A stretch of DNA of 46,556 nt from Lachnospiraceae bacterium (GTDB lineage: Bacteria; Bacillota; Clostridia; Lachnospirales; Lachnospiraceae), in NCBI GenBank assembly GCA_014804245.1, contig JAAVAE010000039.1, positions 32,896 to 79,451 on the forward strand, given 5' to 3'. Of this stretch, positions 25,487-36,028 are shown piece after piece; position 1 is the stretch's first letter; every line of letters starts with the position of its first letter. Below the pieces are notes generated by a model that saw nothing but the letters and a program-made list of their open reading frames with translations, did no database searches and had not been told where the DNA came from. The translations under genes and the position numbers were made by a program.

Positions 25487-27127
25487 ATGAAGATGAAAAG
25501 GTGGATAAGAAAAATCATTCCGATCGTGAGTGCCATGCTGCTTATGCTCTCCTGCGGCATCATCGCCTATGCTGATGTGGATACAGGGAGCCTGACCATT
25601 GACGTCAGCGATGGTGAAGAGCATATTGCGGGCGCAGAGTTTGAAATCTATAAAGTGCAGCAATGGGAAGATGTGGTTTCGGATCAGGATCCGGAGTGGT
25701 ACGGTGATTTTGCCGGTTTTGGAGATAAGGAGATTAATGGCAAAAAGATCGGCAGTCTCCGGGGATGCACGGCAAATTTCATGAAATCAGTGGCAGTGCT
25801 GCTGGAAACCCATATTAGGGAAAACGACGGTATTTCTGCGGATATGGCAGGAATTACGGGAAAGAACGGTCTTGCGGCATTTTCCAGCCTTGACCCGGGA
25901 GTATATCTGGTCATCGTGACGCAGCAGCCGAAAGGATATATTGTCACATCTCCTTTCCTGGTGACTGTTCCAAGGATAGATTCAAAAGGTGATGTGCATT
26001 ATGATGTAACCGTGAAGGCAAAGATTGAAGCAGTGCCGGTGCCTACGCCAACAGCGACACCTACACCGACGGCGACACCTACACCGACGGCAACACCTTC
26101 GCCAACGGCGACACCGAGACCTTCATCTACCCCAGGGCCAACTGCGCCTCCGACGTCGCCTCCTACACCAGGACCGACAAATCCGCCCACACCGGCACCG
26201 TCGGATCCGCCTCCGGCACCTACGCCTCCAGCAACACCTGCACCGTCAGACCCGCCGCCACAGCCTTCGGATCCTCCGCAGATAACCAACAGACCGACTC
26301 CGACCCCTACGCCTGACCAGGCAGTGCTTGGTATGCGCAGGAGAAGAGGATGGGAAAAGGGCGTATTAGGAAGGAGAAGACTTCCTCAGACAGGAACACT
26401 GCAGTGGCCGATACCGGTACTTGCAGGAGCGGGAATCCTGCTGTTCTTCATTGGCTGGATGCGAAGATATGGAAAGAAGAATAAACCGGAAGATGGAAAC
26501 GGAAGCAAAAAGAAAATGAAAGGCATGCTGCTCATGAGCGTGGGACCGCTTATGATCATCGGCGGCATGGGAATCCTGCTTTACAACAACTGGGATAACA
26601 CCAGGGCGGAGAAAGCTGCAGAGCAGGTGCTCGTCCAGATAGAACAGAACGCTGCGAGGGCGGAAGGAGCGAAAGCTGCTGACAATTTTGCTATTTCGGA
26701 GGAAATCGAGGAAAAGATTGATACCACCATGGCAACGATAGAGGTGGACGGCTTTACATATATCGGGGAAGTTGCGATTCCGGCAATCGATATCTCACTG
26801 CCCGTCATGAATTCTGTTACCGGCGAAGGACTTAAGATCGCACCGGGCAGGTATGAGGGTAATTATAAAGAAAATTCCCTGATCATAGCGGCACATAACT
26901 ATCAGAGACACTTTGGCAACATCAAGTATCTTTCTCCGGGAGACCAGGTCGTCTTTCTGGATGTGGATGGAACGGAATACTTCTATGAGGTAGCAGAGAT
27001 CGAGACTATCGGCGGCAAGAAAGTGTCAAAGATGTCTGAGGGAGACTGGGATCTGACCTTGTTCACCTGTACCTATGGAGGAAGAAACAGAGTAACTGTC
27101 AGATGCAATCTGCAGGAAGAAGCATAA
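25487..27127 (+). CDS. Fusion of a basal-type pilin (LPQTG) with a membrane sortase
   Basis: One uninterrupted 546-aa frame. Residues 1-28 are a signal peptide (ending IIAYAD). A SpaA-like pilin domain follows (about 30-180) with FEIYKVQQW and a YDVTVKAK segment at the pilin-motif position. A Pro/Thr linker (about 185-275) and an Arg-rich stretch precede LPQTG (299-303), helix 1 (about 307-325) and a basic cytoplasmic loop. Helix 2 (344-367) and a sortase domain (about 422-546) complete it, with His470 (AAHNYQ), Cys528 (LFTCTYGG) and Arg535/539 (NRVTVRC). The predicted topology puts both pilin and sortase outside. It probably anchors the pilus base to the wall. It is the last gene before the operon terminator. 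Confidence 0.88.
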   Translation: MKMKRWIRKIIPIVSAMLLMLSCGIIAYADVDTGSLTIDVSDGEEHIAGAEFEIYKVQQWEDVVSDQDPEWYGDFAGFGDKEINGKKIGSLRGCTANFMKSVAVLLETHIRENDGISADMAGITGKNGLAAFSSLDPGVYLVIVTQQPKGYIVTSPFLVTVPRIDSKGDVHYDVTVKAKIEAVPVPTPTATPTPTATPTPTATPSPTATPRPSSTPGPTAPPTSPPTPGPTNPPTPAPSDPPPAPTPPATPAPSDPPPQPSDPPQITNRPTPTPTPDQAVLGMRRRRGWEKGVLGRRRLPQTGTLQWPIPVLAGAGILLFFIGWMRRYGKKNKPEDGNGSKKKMKGMLLMSVGPLMIIGGMGILLYNNWDNTRAEKAAEQVLVQIEQNAARAEGAKAADNFAISEEIEEKIDTTMATIEVDGFTYIGEVAIPAIDISLPVMNSVTGEGLKIAPGRYEGNYKENSLIIAAHNYQRHFGNIKYLSPGDQVVFLDVDGTEYFYEVAEIETIGGKKVSKMSEGDWDLTLFTCTYGGRNRVTVRCNLQEEA

Positions 27128-27198
27128 ACAACGGATGCCACGCTCTGCGAACCGGTTTATTGTAATTAAAGGAAATCAGAATATGAGATATTAAGGAT

Positions 27199-27230
27199 AA
27201 GCTGTGGGTAATACCCGCAGCTTATTTTTC
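27199..27230 (+). terminator. Terminator of the pilus operon
   Basis: An 11-bp stem with one G-T pair (AAGCTGTGGGT 27199-27209, ACCCGCAGCTT 27213-27223), then ATTTTTC. Confidence 0.85.
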
Positions 27231-27250
27231 ATAAATATAAAGGAGGACGA

Positions 27251-27271
27251 ATGCCAGGAGGCGTAGCATGA
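27251..27271 (+). promoter_or_regulatory. Six-codon minicistron overlapping the cwlD start
   Basis: AGGAGG at 27241 precedes an ATG at 27251 that reads M-P-G-G-V-A and stops at TGA overlapping the cwlD ATG (ATGA). A second AGGAGG lies inside it and serves cwlD. It may couple or tune cwlD translation, or arise by chance. Confidence 0.35.
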
Positions 27272-27975
27272 CAAACAACCAAAACAGGATTTTAAAATTA
27301 GTAATGGTAGGAATTTTAATGTTCTCCATGTTTGTTGTTGCAAGGGAGAGCGCTGTCTATGTGAATTCCACACAGGTGGAGGAAAAAAAGAATATCTGCG
27401 TGGTAATAGATGCAGGGCATGGAGGCGCTGATCCCGGTAAAGTCGGAATTAATGATCAGTTGGAAAAGGATATCAATTTAGAGATTGCACAGATGTTAAA
27501 GCAGTTTTTGCAGGCCGAGGGAATCACGGTAGTCATGACCAGAGAAGGGGACGGCGGACTTTATGATGAAAATGCTTCTAACAAAAAAGTACAGGATATG
27601 AAAAGAAGACTTGCAATCATTGAAGAAGCCGATCCGGTGCTTGTTGTCAGCATTCATCAGAATAGTTACCACGAGGAATATGTAAAAGGCGCGCAGGTTT
27701 TTTACTATGAGACCAGCCAGAACAGCAAACAGCTTGCAGAAATCATACAGGAGCAGCTGCGCAGCCTTGATTCCGACAATAAACGGGAGGCTAAGGGAAA
27801 TGACAGCTACTTCCTGCTGAAAAAAACCTCTAAGCCGATTGTGATCGTTGAATGCGGATTTTTATCAAATCGGGAGGAGGCGGCAGAATTGTCTACTCCT
27901 TTGTATCAGGAAAAAATGGCGTGGAATATTCATATGGGAGTCATGAAGTATTTGTACAATTTACATTTTCTTTAG
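27268..27975 (+). CDS. cwlD: N-acetylmuramoyl-L-alanine amidase, CwlD type
   Basis: The 235-aa Amidase_3 enzyme has one N-terminal membrane helix (10-25). The zinc-site motifs are all visible: DAGHGGADPG (His), EKDINLEIA (Glu), VSIHQNS (His) and VECGFLSN (catalytic Glu). Family role: it cleaves the bond between N-acetylmuramic acid and L-Ala; in sporulating clostridia and bacilli CwlD makes muramic-lactam in spore cortex. The lack of SPOR or binding domains fits CwlD. It stands after the pilus terminator; no obvious -35/-10 is seen in the short gap. Confidence 0.88.
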   Translation: MTNNQNRILKLVMVGILMFSMFVVARESAVYVNSTQVEEKKNICVVIDAGHGGADPGKVGINDQLEKDINLEIAQMLKQFLQAEGITVVMTREGDGGLYDENASNKKVQDMKRRLAIIEEADPVLVVSIHQNSYHEEYVKGAQVFYYETSQNSKQLAEIIQEQLRSLDSDNKREAKGNDSYFLLKKTSKPIVIVECGFLSNREEAAELSTPLYQEKMAWNIHMGVMKYLYNLHFL

Positions 27976-28103
27976 GATTTGTCAATCAGATTTTTTCACA
28001 GACGAAACAATCAAGGTAGTCAAAATTAAGAAAATATGATAAGGTATGTGTGAGACAAACGAAGATTTCGAAGAGAAATCATTTTCCCTGGAGCTTACAT
28101 GAA

Positions 28104-29165
28104 ATGGAAACGAAGGTAATAAGAGTTGACGAAGAAAATATAGATTTGCAGCTGATTGCAGAGGCTGGTGCAATCATCAGAGAAGGAGGGCTGGTGGCAT
28201 TTCCCACGGAAACAGTATATGGTCTTGGCGGGGATGCTCTAAATGCCGCATCTTCAGGAAAGATTTATGCGGCGAAGGGAAGACCCTCGGATAATCCTTT
28301 GATTGTGCATATTGCAGATATGAAAATGCTGGGGAAAATCGTAATGGAGGTTCCAGAGGCGGCGTATAAGCTGGCGGAAAGATATTGGCCGGGACCGCTT
28401 ACCATGATTTTCAACAAGGCGGAGTGTGTGCCGGCGCAGACCACGGGCGGTCTTGCAACGGTGGCAGTGCGTATGCCGTCTCATAAGGTAGCAAAGGCAT
28501 TGATCGAGGCAGCGGGAGGATATGTGGCAGCGCCCAGCGCCAACCTTTCCGGGCGTCCAAGCCCTACTGCTGCAAAATATGTAATTGAAGATCTGGATGG
28601 AAGGGTGGACATGATCATTGATGGAGGCGAGGCGGATATTGGTCTGGAATCTACCATCATTGATCTGACAGGAAAGACTCCCATGATATTAAGACCGGGA
28701 TATGTTACGGAGGAGATGCTTGAGAAGGCGATTGGAAGCGTTGACACGGACAGGACGATTCTGGATGTTGATTCAAAGCAGGCGCCAAAGGCGCCGGGAA
28801 TGAAATACAGGCACTATGCGCCGAAGGGAAATCTGGTTCTCGTGGAAGGTGCGGCAGCACAGGTGGTTGCATATATCAATGAGCAGTTGGCATGGCATAA
28901 ATCCCGCGGTGCGAAAACCGGTGTGATTGCCACAGATGAAACGGCGGATGGTTATCATGCAGACTGCATAAAAAGTGTTGGAAAACGCGAGGATGAAGAT
29001 CAGATAGCAAGGCAGCTGTTCAGAATCCTAAGGGAATTTGATGATGAAGAAGTGCAGGTGATTTATGCTGAAAGTTTTAAAAGTCAGGGAGTAGGTGAAG
29101 CGATTATGAACAGGCTTTTAAAGGCGGCGGGGCATCAGGTAGAGCATCTGCCGGATACAGAATAA
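28104..29165 (+). CDS. sua5: L-threonylcarbamoyladenylate synthase (Sua5/YwlC type)
   Basis: I choose the ATG at 28104 (METKVIRVDE, GGAG ten bases upstream) over an open frame reaching GTG 28050; the product is 353 aa. The N-terminal YrdC/TsaC domain (about 10-205) shows FPTETVYGLGGDA, the KGRPSDNPLIVHI motif and PSANLSGRPSPT. The C-terminal Sua5 domain (about 235-350) is present, so it is the long form. It makes threonylcarbamoyl-AMP from Thr, bicarbonate and ATP for t6A37 of ANN-reading tRNAs. The gene is followed 21 bp later by rpiB, a frequent neighbour in Firmicutes. Confidence 0.93.
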   Translation: METKVIRVDEENIDLQLIAEAGAIIREGGLVAFPTETVYGLGGDALNAASSGKIYAAKGRPSDNPLIVHIADMKMLGKIVMEVPEAAYKLAERYWPGPLTMIFNKAECVPAQTTGGLATVAVRMPSHKVAKALIEAAGGYVAAPSANLSGRPSPTAAKYVIEDLDGRVDMIIDGGEADIGLESTIIDLTGKTPMILRPGYVTEEMLEKAIGSVDTDRTILDVDSKQAPKAPGMKYRHYAPKGNLVLVEGAAAQVVAYINEQLAWHKSRGAKTGVIATDETADGYHADCIKSVGKREDEDQIARQLFRILREFDDEEVQVIYAESFKSQGVGEAIMNRLLKAAGHQVEHLPDTE

Positions 29166-29186
29166 AGATAAACGGAGGGACAGGCA

Positions 29187-29621
29187 ATGATAGCATTGGG
29201 AAGTGATCATGGCGGATATGAACTGAAATGTCATATTATGGAGCATTTGAAGGAAAGGGGAATTTCTTATCAGGATTTTGGATGTTATGACCAGCAATCC
29301 TGTGATTATCCCGATTTCGGAAAGGCGGCGGCAAAAGCAGTTGCAGATGGCAGTTGTGAGCGCGGAATCGTGGTGTGCACTACGGGAATCGGCATTTCAA
29401 TTGCGGCAAATAAGGTTGCAGGCGTGCGCTGCGCACTGTGCACGGATCCCTATCTTGCTAAAATGACAAGGCTGCATAATGACGCTAATATGCTTGCGCT
29501 GGGAGGCGGATTTACAGGGAAGAATCTTGCCATTGAGATAGTGGATACCTTCCTTGACACGGAATTTTCAGAAGGGGAAAATCACGTGCGCAGAGTGGGA
29601 AAGCTGGAAAGTCAGAATTAG
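29187..29621 (+). CDS. rpiB: Ribose-5-phosphate isomerase B
   Basis: The 144-aa RpiB/LacAB-family enzyme interconverts ribose-5-P and ribulose-5-P in the pentose phosphate pathway. Family sites visible: IALGSDHGGYELK at the N-terminus, DYPDFGKAAA, the CTTGIGISIAANK loop with the active-site Cys, and RLHNDANMLALGG. Length is normal. Probably cotranscribed with sua5. Confidence 0.94.
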   Translation: MIALGSDHGGYELKCHIMEHLKERGISYQDFGCYDQQSCDYPDFGKAAAKAVADGSCERGIVVCTTGIGISIAANKVAGVRCALCTDPYLAKMTRLHNDANMLALGGGFTGKNLAIEIVDTFLDTEFSEGENHVRRVGKLESQN

Positions 29622-29651
29622 AACGATGGAGGATGAGGGCAGGTAAAGGAA

Positions 29652-30818
29652 ATGAGAAGGGTAAAGAAAAAAAGTATTGCTGTGTTTATGGTGACAGTTC
29701 TTTTGGTATGTGCTTTTCCCATAACTGTATATGCTGATAAGATATCGGAACTGGAAGAGGAAATCAATAAGAAAAACGAAGAAAAGGAACAGACCGAAAA
29801 TGAAATAAACGAGAAGAAGAATGAACTGGAAGGTCTGAATGCAACCGCAGAAGGTCTTAAAGGGCAGCTTAACAAGTTGAATGCAGATTTAACCACTGTC
29901 AGCAATAATCTTGCAGAACTTGAAGAGAAGATAGAAGTCAAGAATGCAGAAATCGAAACTACGGAAAATGAGCTGGAGGAAGCAAGAAAGGTAGAGGAAG
30001 AACAGTACGCCGCAATGAAGAAGCGGGTGCAGTTCATGTATGAAAAAAGAGACTTCGTTATGTTGGAGATGCTTTTCAGCTCAGCAAGTTTTTCGGAGTT
30101 TTTAAACCGCAATGACTATATTGAGCAGCTTTCGGCATATGACCGGAAGCAGCTTGACAAGTTTAAAGAAACAAGGCAGGAAATCGAGGAGAAGGAAGCG
30201 CAGCTTGTAAGAGAAAAAGAAGAACTGGATGAACTGCGGGATCAGGTGGAACAGGAACAGAGTCATGTTGCAGGGCTGGTAAACCAGACATCCGGTAAGA
30301 TTTCCAGCAATCAGAATGAAATTTCACAGACAGAAGCAGAAATGCTGAAGTATGAAAAGGAACTTGAAGCACAAAAGAACGATCTTGCAAATCTTCAGGC
30401 ACAGCTGGCGGAAGAAAGAAGGCTTTCCGCGTTGGCGGCGCAGTCTGCATGGAGAGATATTTCGGAGGTTTCTTTTGCTGAAGGAGACAGATATTTATTG
30501 GCAAACCTGATTTACTGCGAAGCGGGCAATCAGCCTTATGAAGGGCAGGTTGCAGTGGGGGCAGTGGTTATGAACCGTGTCATGAGTTCGGTGTTCCCGG
30601 ATACGGTGCTGGGAGTTATATATCAGAATAAGCAGTTCTCTCCGGTTGCAAGCGGACGTCTCGCCCTTGCTCTCCAGGAGAATCACGCCACAGATGCCTG
30701 CTATAGAGCAGCGGATGCGGCTATGGCAGGTCAGACCACGGTAGGAAACTGCCTGTTCTTTAGGACACCGATTGAGGGGCTTACAGGAACCCAGATTGGC
30801 GGACATATCTTCTATTAA
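29652..30818 (+). CDS. Secreted coiled-coil cell-wall hydrolase with SleB-type domain
   Basis: The 388-aa protein has a signal peptide (1-28, ending ITVYAD). A long PcsB-like coiled coil follows (about 30-265), rich in Glu/Lys heptads (KISELEEEINKKNEEKEQ). A C-terminal Hydrolase_2/SleB domain (about 275-388) contains LIYCEAGNQPYEGQVAVGA and the ending GTQIGGHIFY. The SleB catalytic Glu is likely in YCEAGNQ. Family role: lytic transglycosylase acting on cortex or wall. In PcsB-like proteins the coiled coil is held by FtsEX; whether that holds here is inference. The stop lies 2 bp from the convergent DUF402 gene. Confidence 0.9.
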   Translation: MRRVKKKSIAVFMVTVLLVCAFPITVYADKISELEEEINKKNEEKEQTENEINEKKNELEGLNATAEGLKGQLNKLNADLTTVSNNLAELEEKIEVKNAEIETTENELEEARKVEEEQYAAMKKRVQFMYEKRDFVMLEMLFSSASFSEFLNRNDYIEQLSAYDRKQLDKFKETRQEIEEKEAQLVREKEELDELRDQVEQEQSHVAGLVNQTSGKISSNQNEISQTEAEMLKYEKELEAQKNDLANLQAQLAEERRLSALAAQSAWRDISEVSFAEGDRYLLANLIYCEAGNQPYEGQVAVGAVVMNRVMSSVFPDTVLGVIYQNKQFSPVASGRLALALQENHATDACYRAADAAMAGQTTVGNCLFFRTPIEGLTGTQIGGHIFY

Positions 30819-30820
30819 AA

Positions 30821-31288
30821 TTACTTGATAAACTTTTTGAGGGAATCAAAGTTGCCGGAGTAAATAATCGTCAGCAAGCGGTCAAGCCGCAGGAGGCTTG
30901 ATTTTAAAGTATCTAAACCGATAGAACGGGTGTCCAGGGCGGTGACCAGCTCGTCCAAATCCACGATTTTTACGAAGCCGTCAGGATAAACGATCACATC
31001 CGCAAGAAGATCTGTCACAATCAAGCTGTTGTCGGAGGGATGAAAATCAAAATCCACAATATCGCAGTACCAGTACAGCAAGTCTCCGTTTTCCCGGCAG
31101 AACTTGCTTACTTTGAAGCCTTCTTTCAGAAAATAGCAGGAACTGCCATGGTGAAGGTCCTTTTTGGGATGCAGGGCATGCCAAGAGGTGACGATATGGT
31201 CTTCGTCACAGGAGAGGATGATGTCATCCTTGAGAAGAACGCACTCTTCCGGAATAATTCGCCTGCGGTACAAAATGGGATTTGCCAT
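30821..31288 (-). CDS. DUF402 domain protein (FomD/nucleoside-phosphatase-like)
   Basis: The 155-aa protein starts at ATG 31288 with GGAGG four bases upstream. The DUF402 core is visible: LYWYCDIVDFDF, then LIVTDLLADVIVYPDGFVKI and DLDELVTAL, whose acidic residues bind divalent metal in structurally known relatives. Some members hydrolyse nucleoside di- or triphosphates or cytidylyl phosphonates; the substrate here is unknown. It is convergent with the SleB-like gene and divergent from the ATP synthase operon, with its own promoter. Confidence 0.88.
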   Translation of the reverse strand: MANPILYRRRIIPEECVLLKDDIILSCDEDHIVTSWHALHPKKDLHHGSSCYFLKEGFKVSKFCRENGDLLYWYCDIVDFDFHPSDNSLIVTDLLADVIVYPDGFVKIVDLDELVTALDTRSIGLDTLKSSLLRLDRLLTIIYSGNFDSLKKFIK

Positions 31289-31323
31289 AAAACCTCCAAA
31301 ACAGTAATAATCTATTTAAAAAA

Positions 31324-31352
31324 ATACTACTATTAATTCAGGGGAAAGTCAA
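31324..31352 (-). promoter_or_regulatory. Promoter of the DUF402 gene
   Basis: On the minus strand TTGACT (31347-31352), 17-bp spacer, TAGTAT (31324-31329). Confidence 0.55.
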
Positions 31353-31418
31353 CGGATTTACCTAATCTTGCCCAAAACGATTTTGTGGCAAATTTCATGA
31401 TTAAATTTTCATTATTCC

Positions 31419-31447
31419 TAGACAGAAATAGAAAAAATAGGTATAAT
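31419..31447 (+). promoter_or_regulatory. Promoter of the atp operon
   Basis: TAGACA (31419-31424), 17-bp spacer, TATAAT (31442-31447), about 50 bp ahead of atpZ. Confidence 0.75.
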
Positions 31448-31497
31448 CAATAAGTGAGTGCAGGCAATAAAAAAGGCACTTTGAAAGGGCGAGGCAT

Positions 31498-31803
31498 GTG
31501 AAGTTTAATCGAAAGGTTTATCAGGCATTAACGATGATCGGACAGTTCGGAATTAACATGTTGGTCCCTGTTTTTATTTGTTCTTTTCTGGGAATGTTCC
31601 TTGATAGGAAGCTGGGGACGAACTTTCTTGTAGTAATATTGTTTTTTGTAGGTGCAGTGGCAGGGGGATATAATGTATATCGATTTGCCAGAGGGATTTA
31701 TGCAGGTGACAGTGAACAGTCAGCCTACCTTCATAAGAGCAGAAGAAACAGGGGAGAATCAAATGAAAGAAAAAATCACCAGAATAAACAGGACTCTGTT
31801 TGA
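31498..31803 (+). CDS. atpZ: AtpZ/AtpI-like small membrane protein
   Basis: The 101-aa product starts at GTG 31498. Two membrane helices (about 14-35 and 41-62) are joined by FLDRKLGTNF, the AtpZ hallmark, and followed by a basic tail. AtpZ proteins precede atpI in many Firmicutes operons and are linked to Mg2+ uptake or c-ring assembly. Its 3' end overlaps atpI by 41 bp. Confidence 0.8.
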   Translation: MKFNRKVYQALTMIGQFGINMLVPVFICSFLGMFLDRKLGTNFLVVILFFVGAVAGGYNVYRFARGIYAGDSEQSAYLHKSRRNRGESNERKNHQNKQDSV

Positions 31804-32209
31804 ACTTGAGACAGGTATCATTATATTTGGCGCAGTGTGCCAGATTTTTGTCTTTCTGGTGGACGATAAGGCAGGATATAGCTGTGGACTCTGGCTGGGG
31901 ATACTGATAGCGGCGCTGAGTGCATTTCATATGTGGTGGTCCCTGGAAAAAGCGCTTGTCCTTCCTGAAAAGTCAGCCGTTAAATCTATGAGCGCTCATA
32001 CAATATTTCGGTATCTATTGATTGCAACGGCGCTTGCAGTGATAGCAATAAGCGGGATTGGAAATCCTCTTTCCGCATTTTTAGGTATTATGGGATTGAA
32101 AGCGTCTGCTTATATGCATTTTATTACCAAAAAGATCAGTACTATTATTTATGGGGAAGAAATTCTTCCCCCGCTGATAGAAGAACCTGCCGGGGGGCAG
32201 GATAGGTAA
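31763..32209 (+). CDS. atpI: ATP synthase subunit I (AtpI-like)
   Basis: The start is ATG 31763 behind GGGGAG; the frame is open further upstream, but that part lies inside atpZ. The 148-aa protein has four hydrophobic segments (about 15-32, 40-57, 80-97, 103-118) and a short acidic tail. Sequence match to AtpI is weak by eye, and the call rests on size, topology and position before atpB. The family assists c-ring assembly. It overlaps atpZ, consistent with translational coupling. Confidence 0.72.
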   Translation: MKEKITRINRTLFELETGIIIFGAVCQIFVFLVDDKAGYSCGLWLGILIAALSAFHMWWSLEKALVLPEKSAVKSMSAHTIFRYLLIATALAVIAISGIGNPLSAFLGIMGLKASAYMHFITKKISTIIYGEEILPPLIEEPAGGQDR

Positions 32210-32221
32210 GGAGGTGAAGAT

Positions 32222-32944
32222 ATGGGACAAGGAATTCTGTTATCTGGAAGTACTGAAGTCGACTTTATGATTCACGGGGTCTTTTCCTATGAATTGTTTG
32301 GTCAGCAGGTATGGATCACGACAACGCATGTATGCGTCTTGATTGTCATGTTGATCATCATCGGATTCTGCATTGCCGCAAACCGGGCAATTAAACATGC
32401 CACCGAGGTGCCTTCGGGATTTCAAAATGTGGTGGAAATGATAGTGGAGATGTTAGATGGAATGATCGGCGGTGTAATGGGCGGTCAGGCGGTCAGATTC
32501 CGGAATTATATCGGAACGATTTTTATTTTCATTCTGGTCAGCAATATTTCCGGACTTTTAGGGCTTCGCCCTCCGACAGCAGACTATGGAGTGACCTTTG
32601 CGCTTGGTATTATCACATTTACATTGATTCACTTTAATAAGTTTAAATACCAAAAGGTATCCGGCGTGCTGAAGGGATTGTGCAGTCCATGGCCAATCTG
32701 GGCGCCGATCAATATCGTGAGCGATCTGGCAGTACCGATTTCGCTCTCTCTGCGTCTGTTTGCAAATATCTTATCAGGAACAGCAATCATGGCGCTCATT
32801 TATGCACTGCTGAGTAAGTTTGCCATCATATGGCCGGCAGCGCTTCATGTATACTTCGACCTGTTTTCAGGTGCAATCCAGACCTATGTATTCTGTATGC
32901 TCACGATGACTTATATCACAGATGCATGCAGTACAGAAGGATAG
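32222..32944 (+). CDS. atpB: F0F1 ATP synthase subunit a
   Basis: The 240-aa membrane subunit has about five or six helices. The conserved arginine helix is visible as PISLSLRLFANILSGTAIM (Arg lies next to the c-ring ion path), and the last helix segment is GAIQTYVFCMLTMTYI. It supplies the ion half-channels of F0. It lies 12 bp after atpI behind GGAGG. Confidence 0.94.
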   Translation: MGQGILLSGSTEVDFMIHGVFSYELFGQQVWITTTHVCVLIVMLIIIGFCIAANRAIKHATEVPSGFQNVVEMIVEMLDGMIGGVMGGQAVRFRNYIGTIFIFILVSNISGLLGLRPPTADYGVTFALGIITFTLIHFNKFKYQKVSGVLKGLCSPWPIWAPINIVSDLAVPISLSLRLFANILSGTAIMALIYALLSKFAIIWPAALHVYFDLFSGAIQTYVFCMLTMTYITDACSTEG

Positions 32945-32965
32945 AGATTGAAAATCAAATAATAA

Positions 32966-33268
<303 letters not shown>

Positions 33269-33270
33269 CA

Positions 33271-33331
33271 CGAGAAAGAGTTTTTCTAAGGCGTCAGAAG
33301 ACGCCGCCTAAGAAAAACTACAACTTTCTCG
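33271..33331 (+). promoter_or_regulatory. Long imperfect hairpin after atpE
   Basis: CGAGAAAG (33271-33278) pairs with CTTTCTCG (33324-33331); AGTTTTTCT with AGAAAAACT (33311-33319); and GGCGTC with GACGCC (33290-33305) at the tip. It probably stabilises or processes atpE mRNA. Confidence 0.6.
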
Positions 33332-33333
33332 GG

Positions 33334-33358
33334 AAAAATGTCTCTGGGAGACATTTTT
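33334..33358 (+). terminator. Terminator-like hairpin between atpE and atpF
   Basis: A perfect 11-bp stem, AAAAATGTCTC (33334-33344), TGG loop, GAGACATTTTT (33348-33358), ending in five Ts. It could end some transcripts after atpE or block 3' exonucleases, so that c-subunit mRNA exceeds the rest. Confidence 0.6.
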
Positions 33359-33410
33359 CAAAGGTATCGAGTGGTCAAAATGCTTAAATATGAGGAAAGG
33401 AGGTTTATGG

Positions 33411-33916
33411 ATGGAACCGAGATTGTTTGATCTTGACTTGCAGCTGCTTTCGGATGCGGTGCTTATGATCATTGCGATTTTTGTGTTGTTTTTGGTGGCG
33501 TCTTATTTTTTGTTTAATCCTGCAAGGGAGATGCTGGCGAAGAGACGGGCAAAGATTAAGGATGAACTGGATAGTGCAGCTAAGGATAAGGAAGACGCAT
33601 CTTTATTAAAGCTTCAGTATGAAGAAAAGCTTAAGAACATTAACAAAGAAGCTGAAGAGATTCTGAGTGATGCCAGAAAGCGGGCGCTGGATAATGAAAA
33701 TAAGATTGTTGCTGAGGCGAAAGAAGAGGCGGCAAGGATCATTGACAGAGCCAAGGTGGAAGCCGAGCTTGAAAAGCAGAAGGCAGCAGATGATGTGAAG
33801 CGCGAAATGGTAGTGCTTGCGTCCATGATTGCCGGTAAGGTAGTGAAGGCATCTATCGATACAACCATACAGGAAAGCCTGGTAAATGAAACGTTAAAGG
33901 AAATAGGTGAGAGCAC

Positions 33917-33929
<13 letters not shown>
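33411..33929 (+). CDS. atpF: F0F1 ATP synthase subunit b
   Basis: The start is ATG 33411 (MEPRLFDLDL) with AAAGGAGG ahead; an upstream ATG at 33390 would be a 7-residue extension without a site. The 172-aa peripheral stalk protein has one N-terminal helix (about 10-35) and a long Ala/Glu/Lys coiled coil. The 3' end overlaps atpH by 13 bp. Confidence 0.93.
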
Positions 33930-36000
<2,071 letters not shown>

Positions 36001-36028
36001 TAGGAAAAGATAAGGATAAGGTGATAGT

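Noticed and set aside
25999-26289. Gly/Val-repeat frame opposite the Pro/Thr linker
   Set aside because: It is an antisense reading of a simple repeat inside the pilin-sortase fusion.
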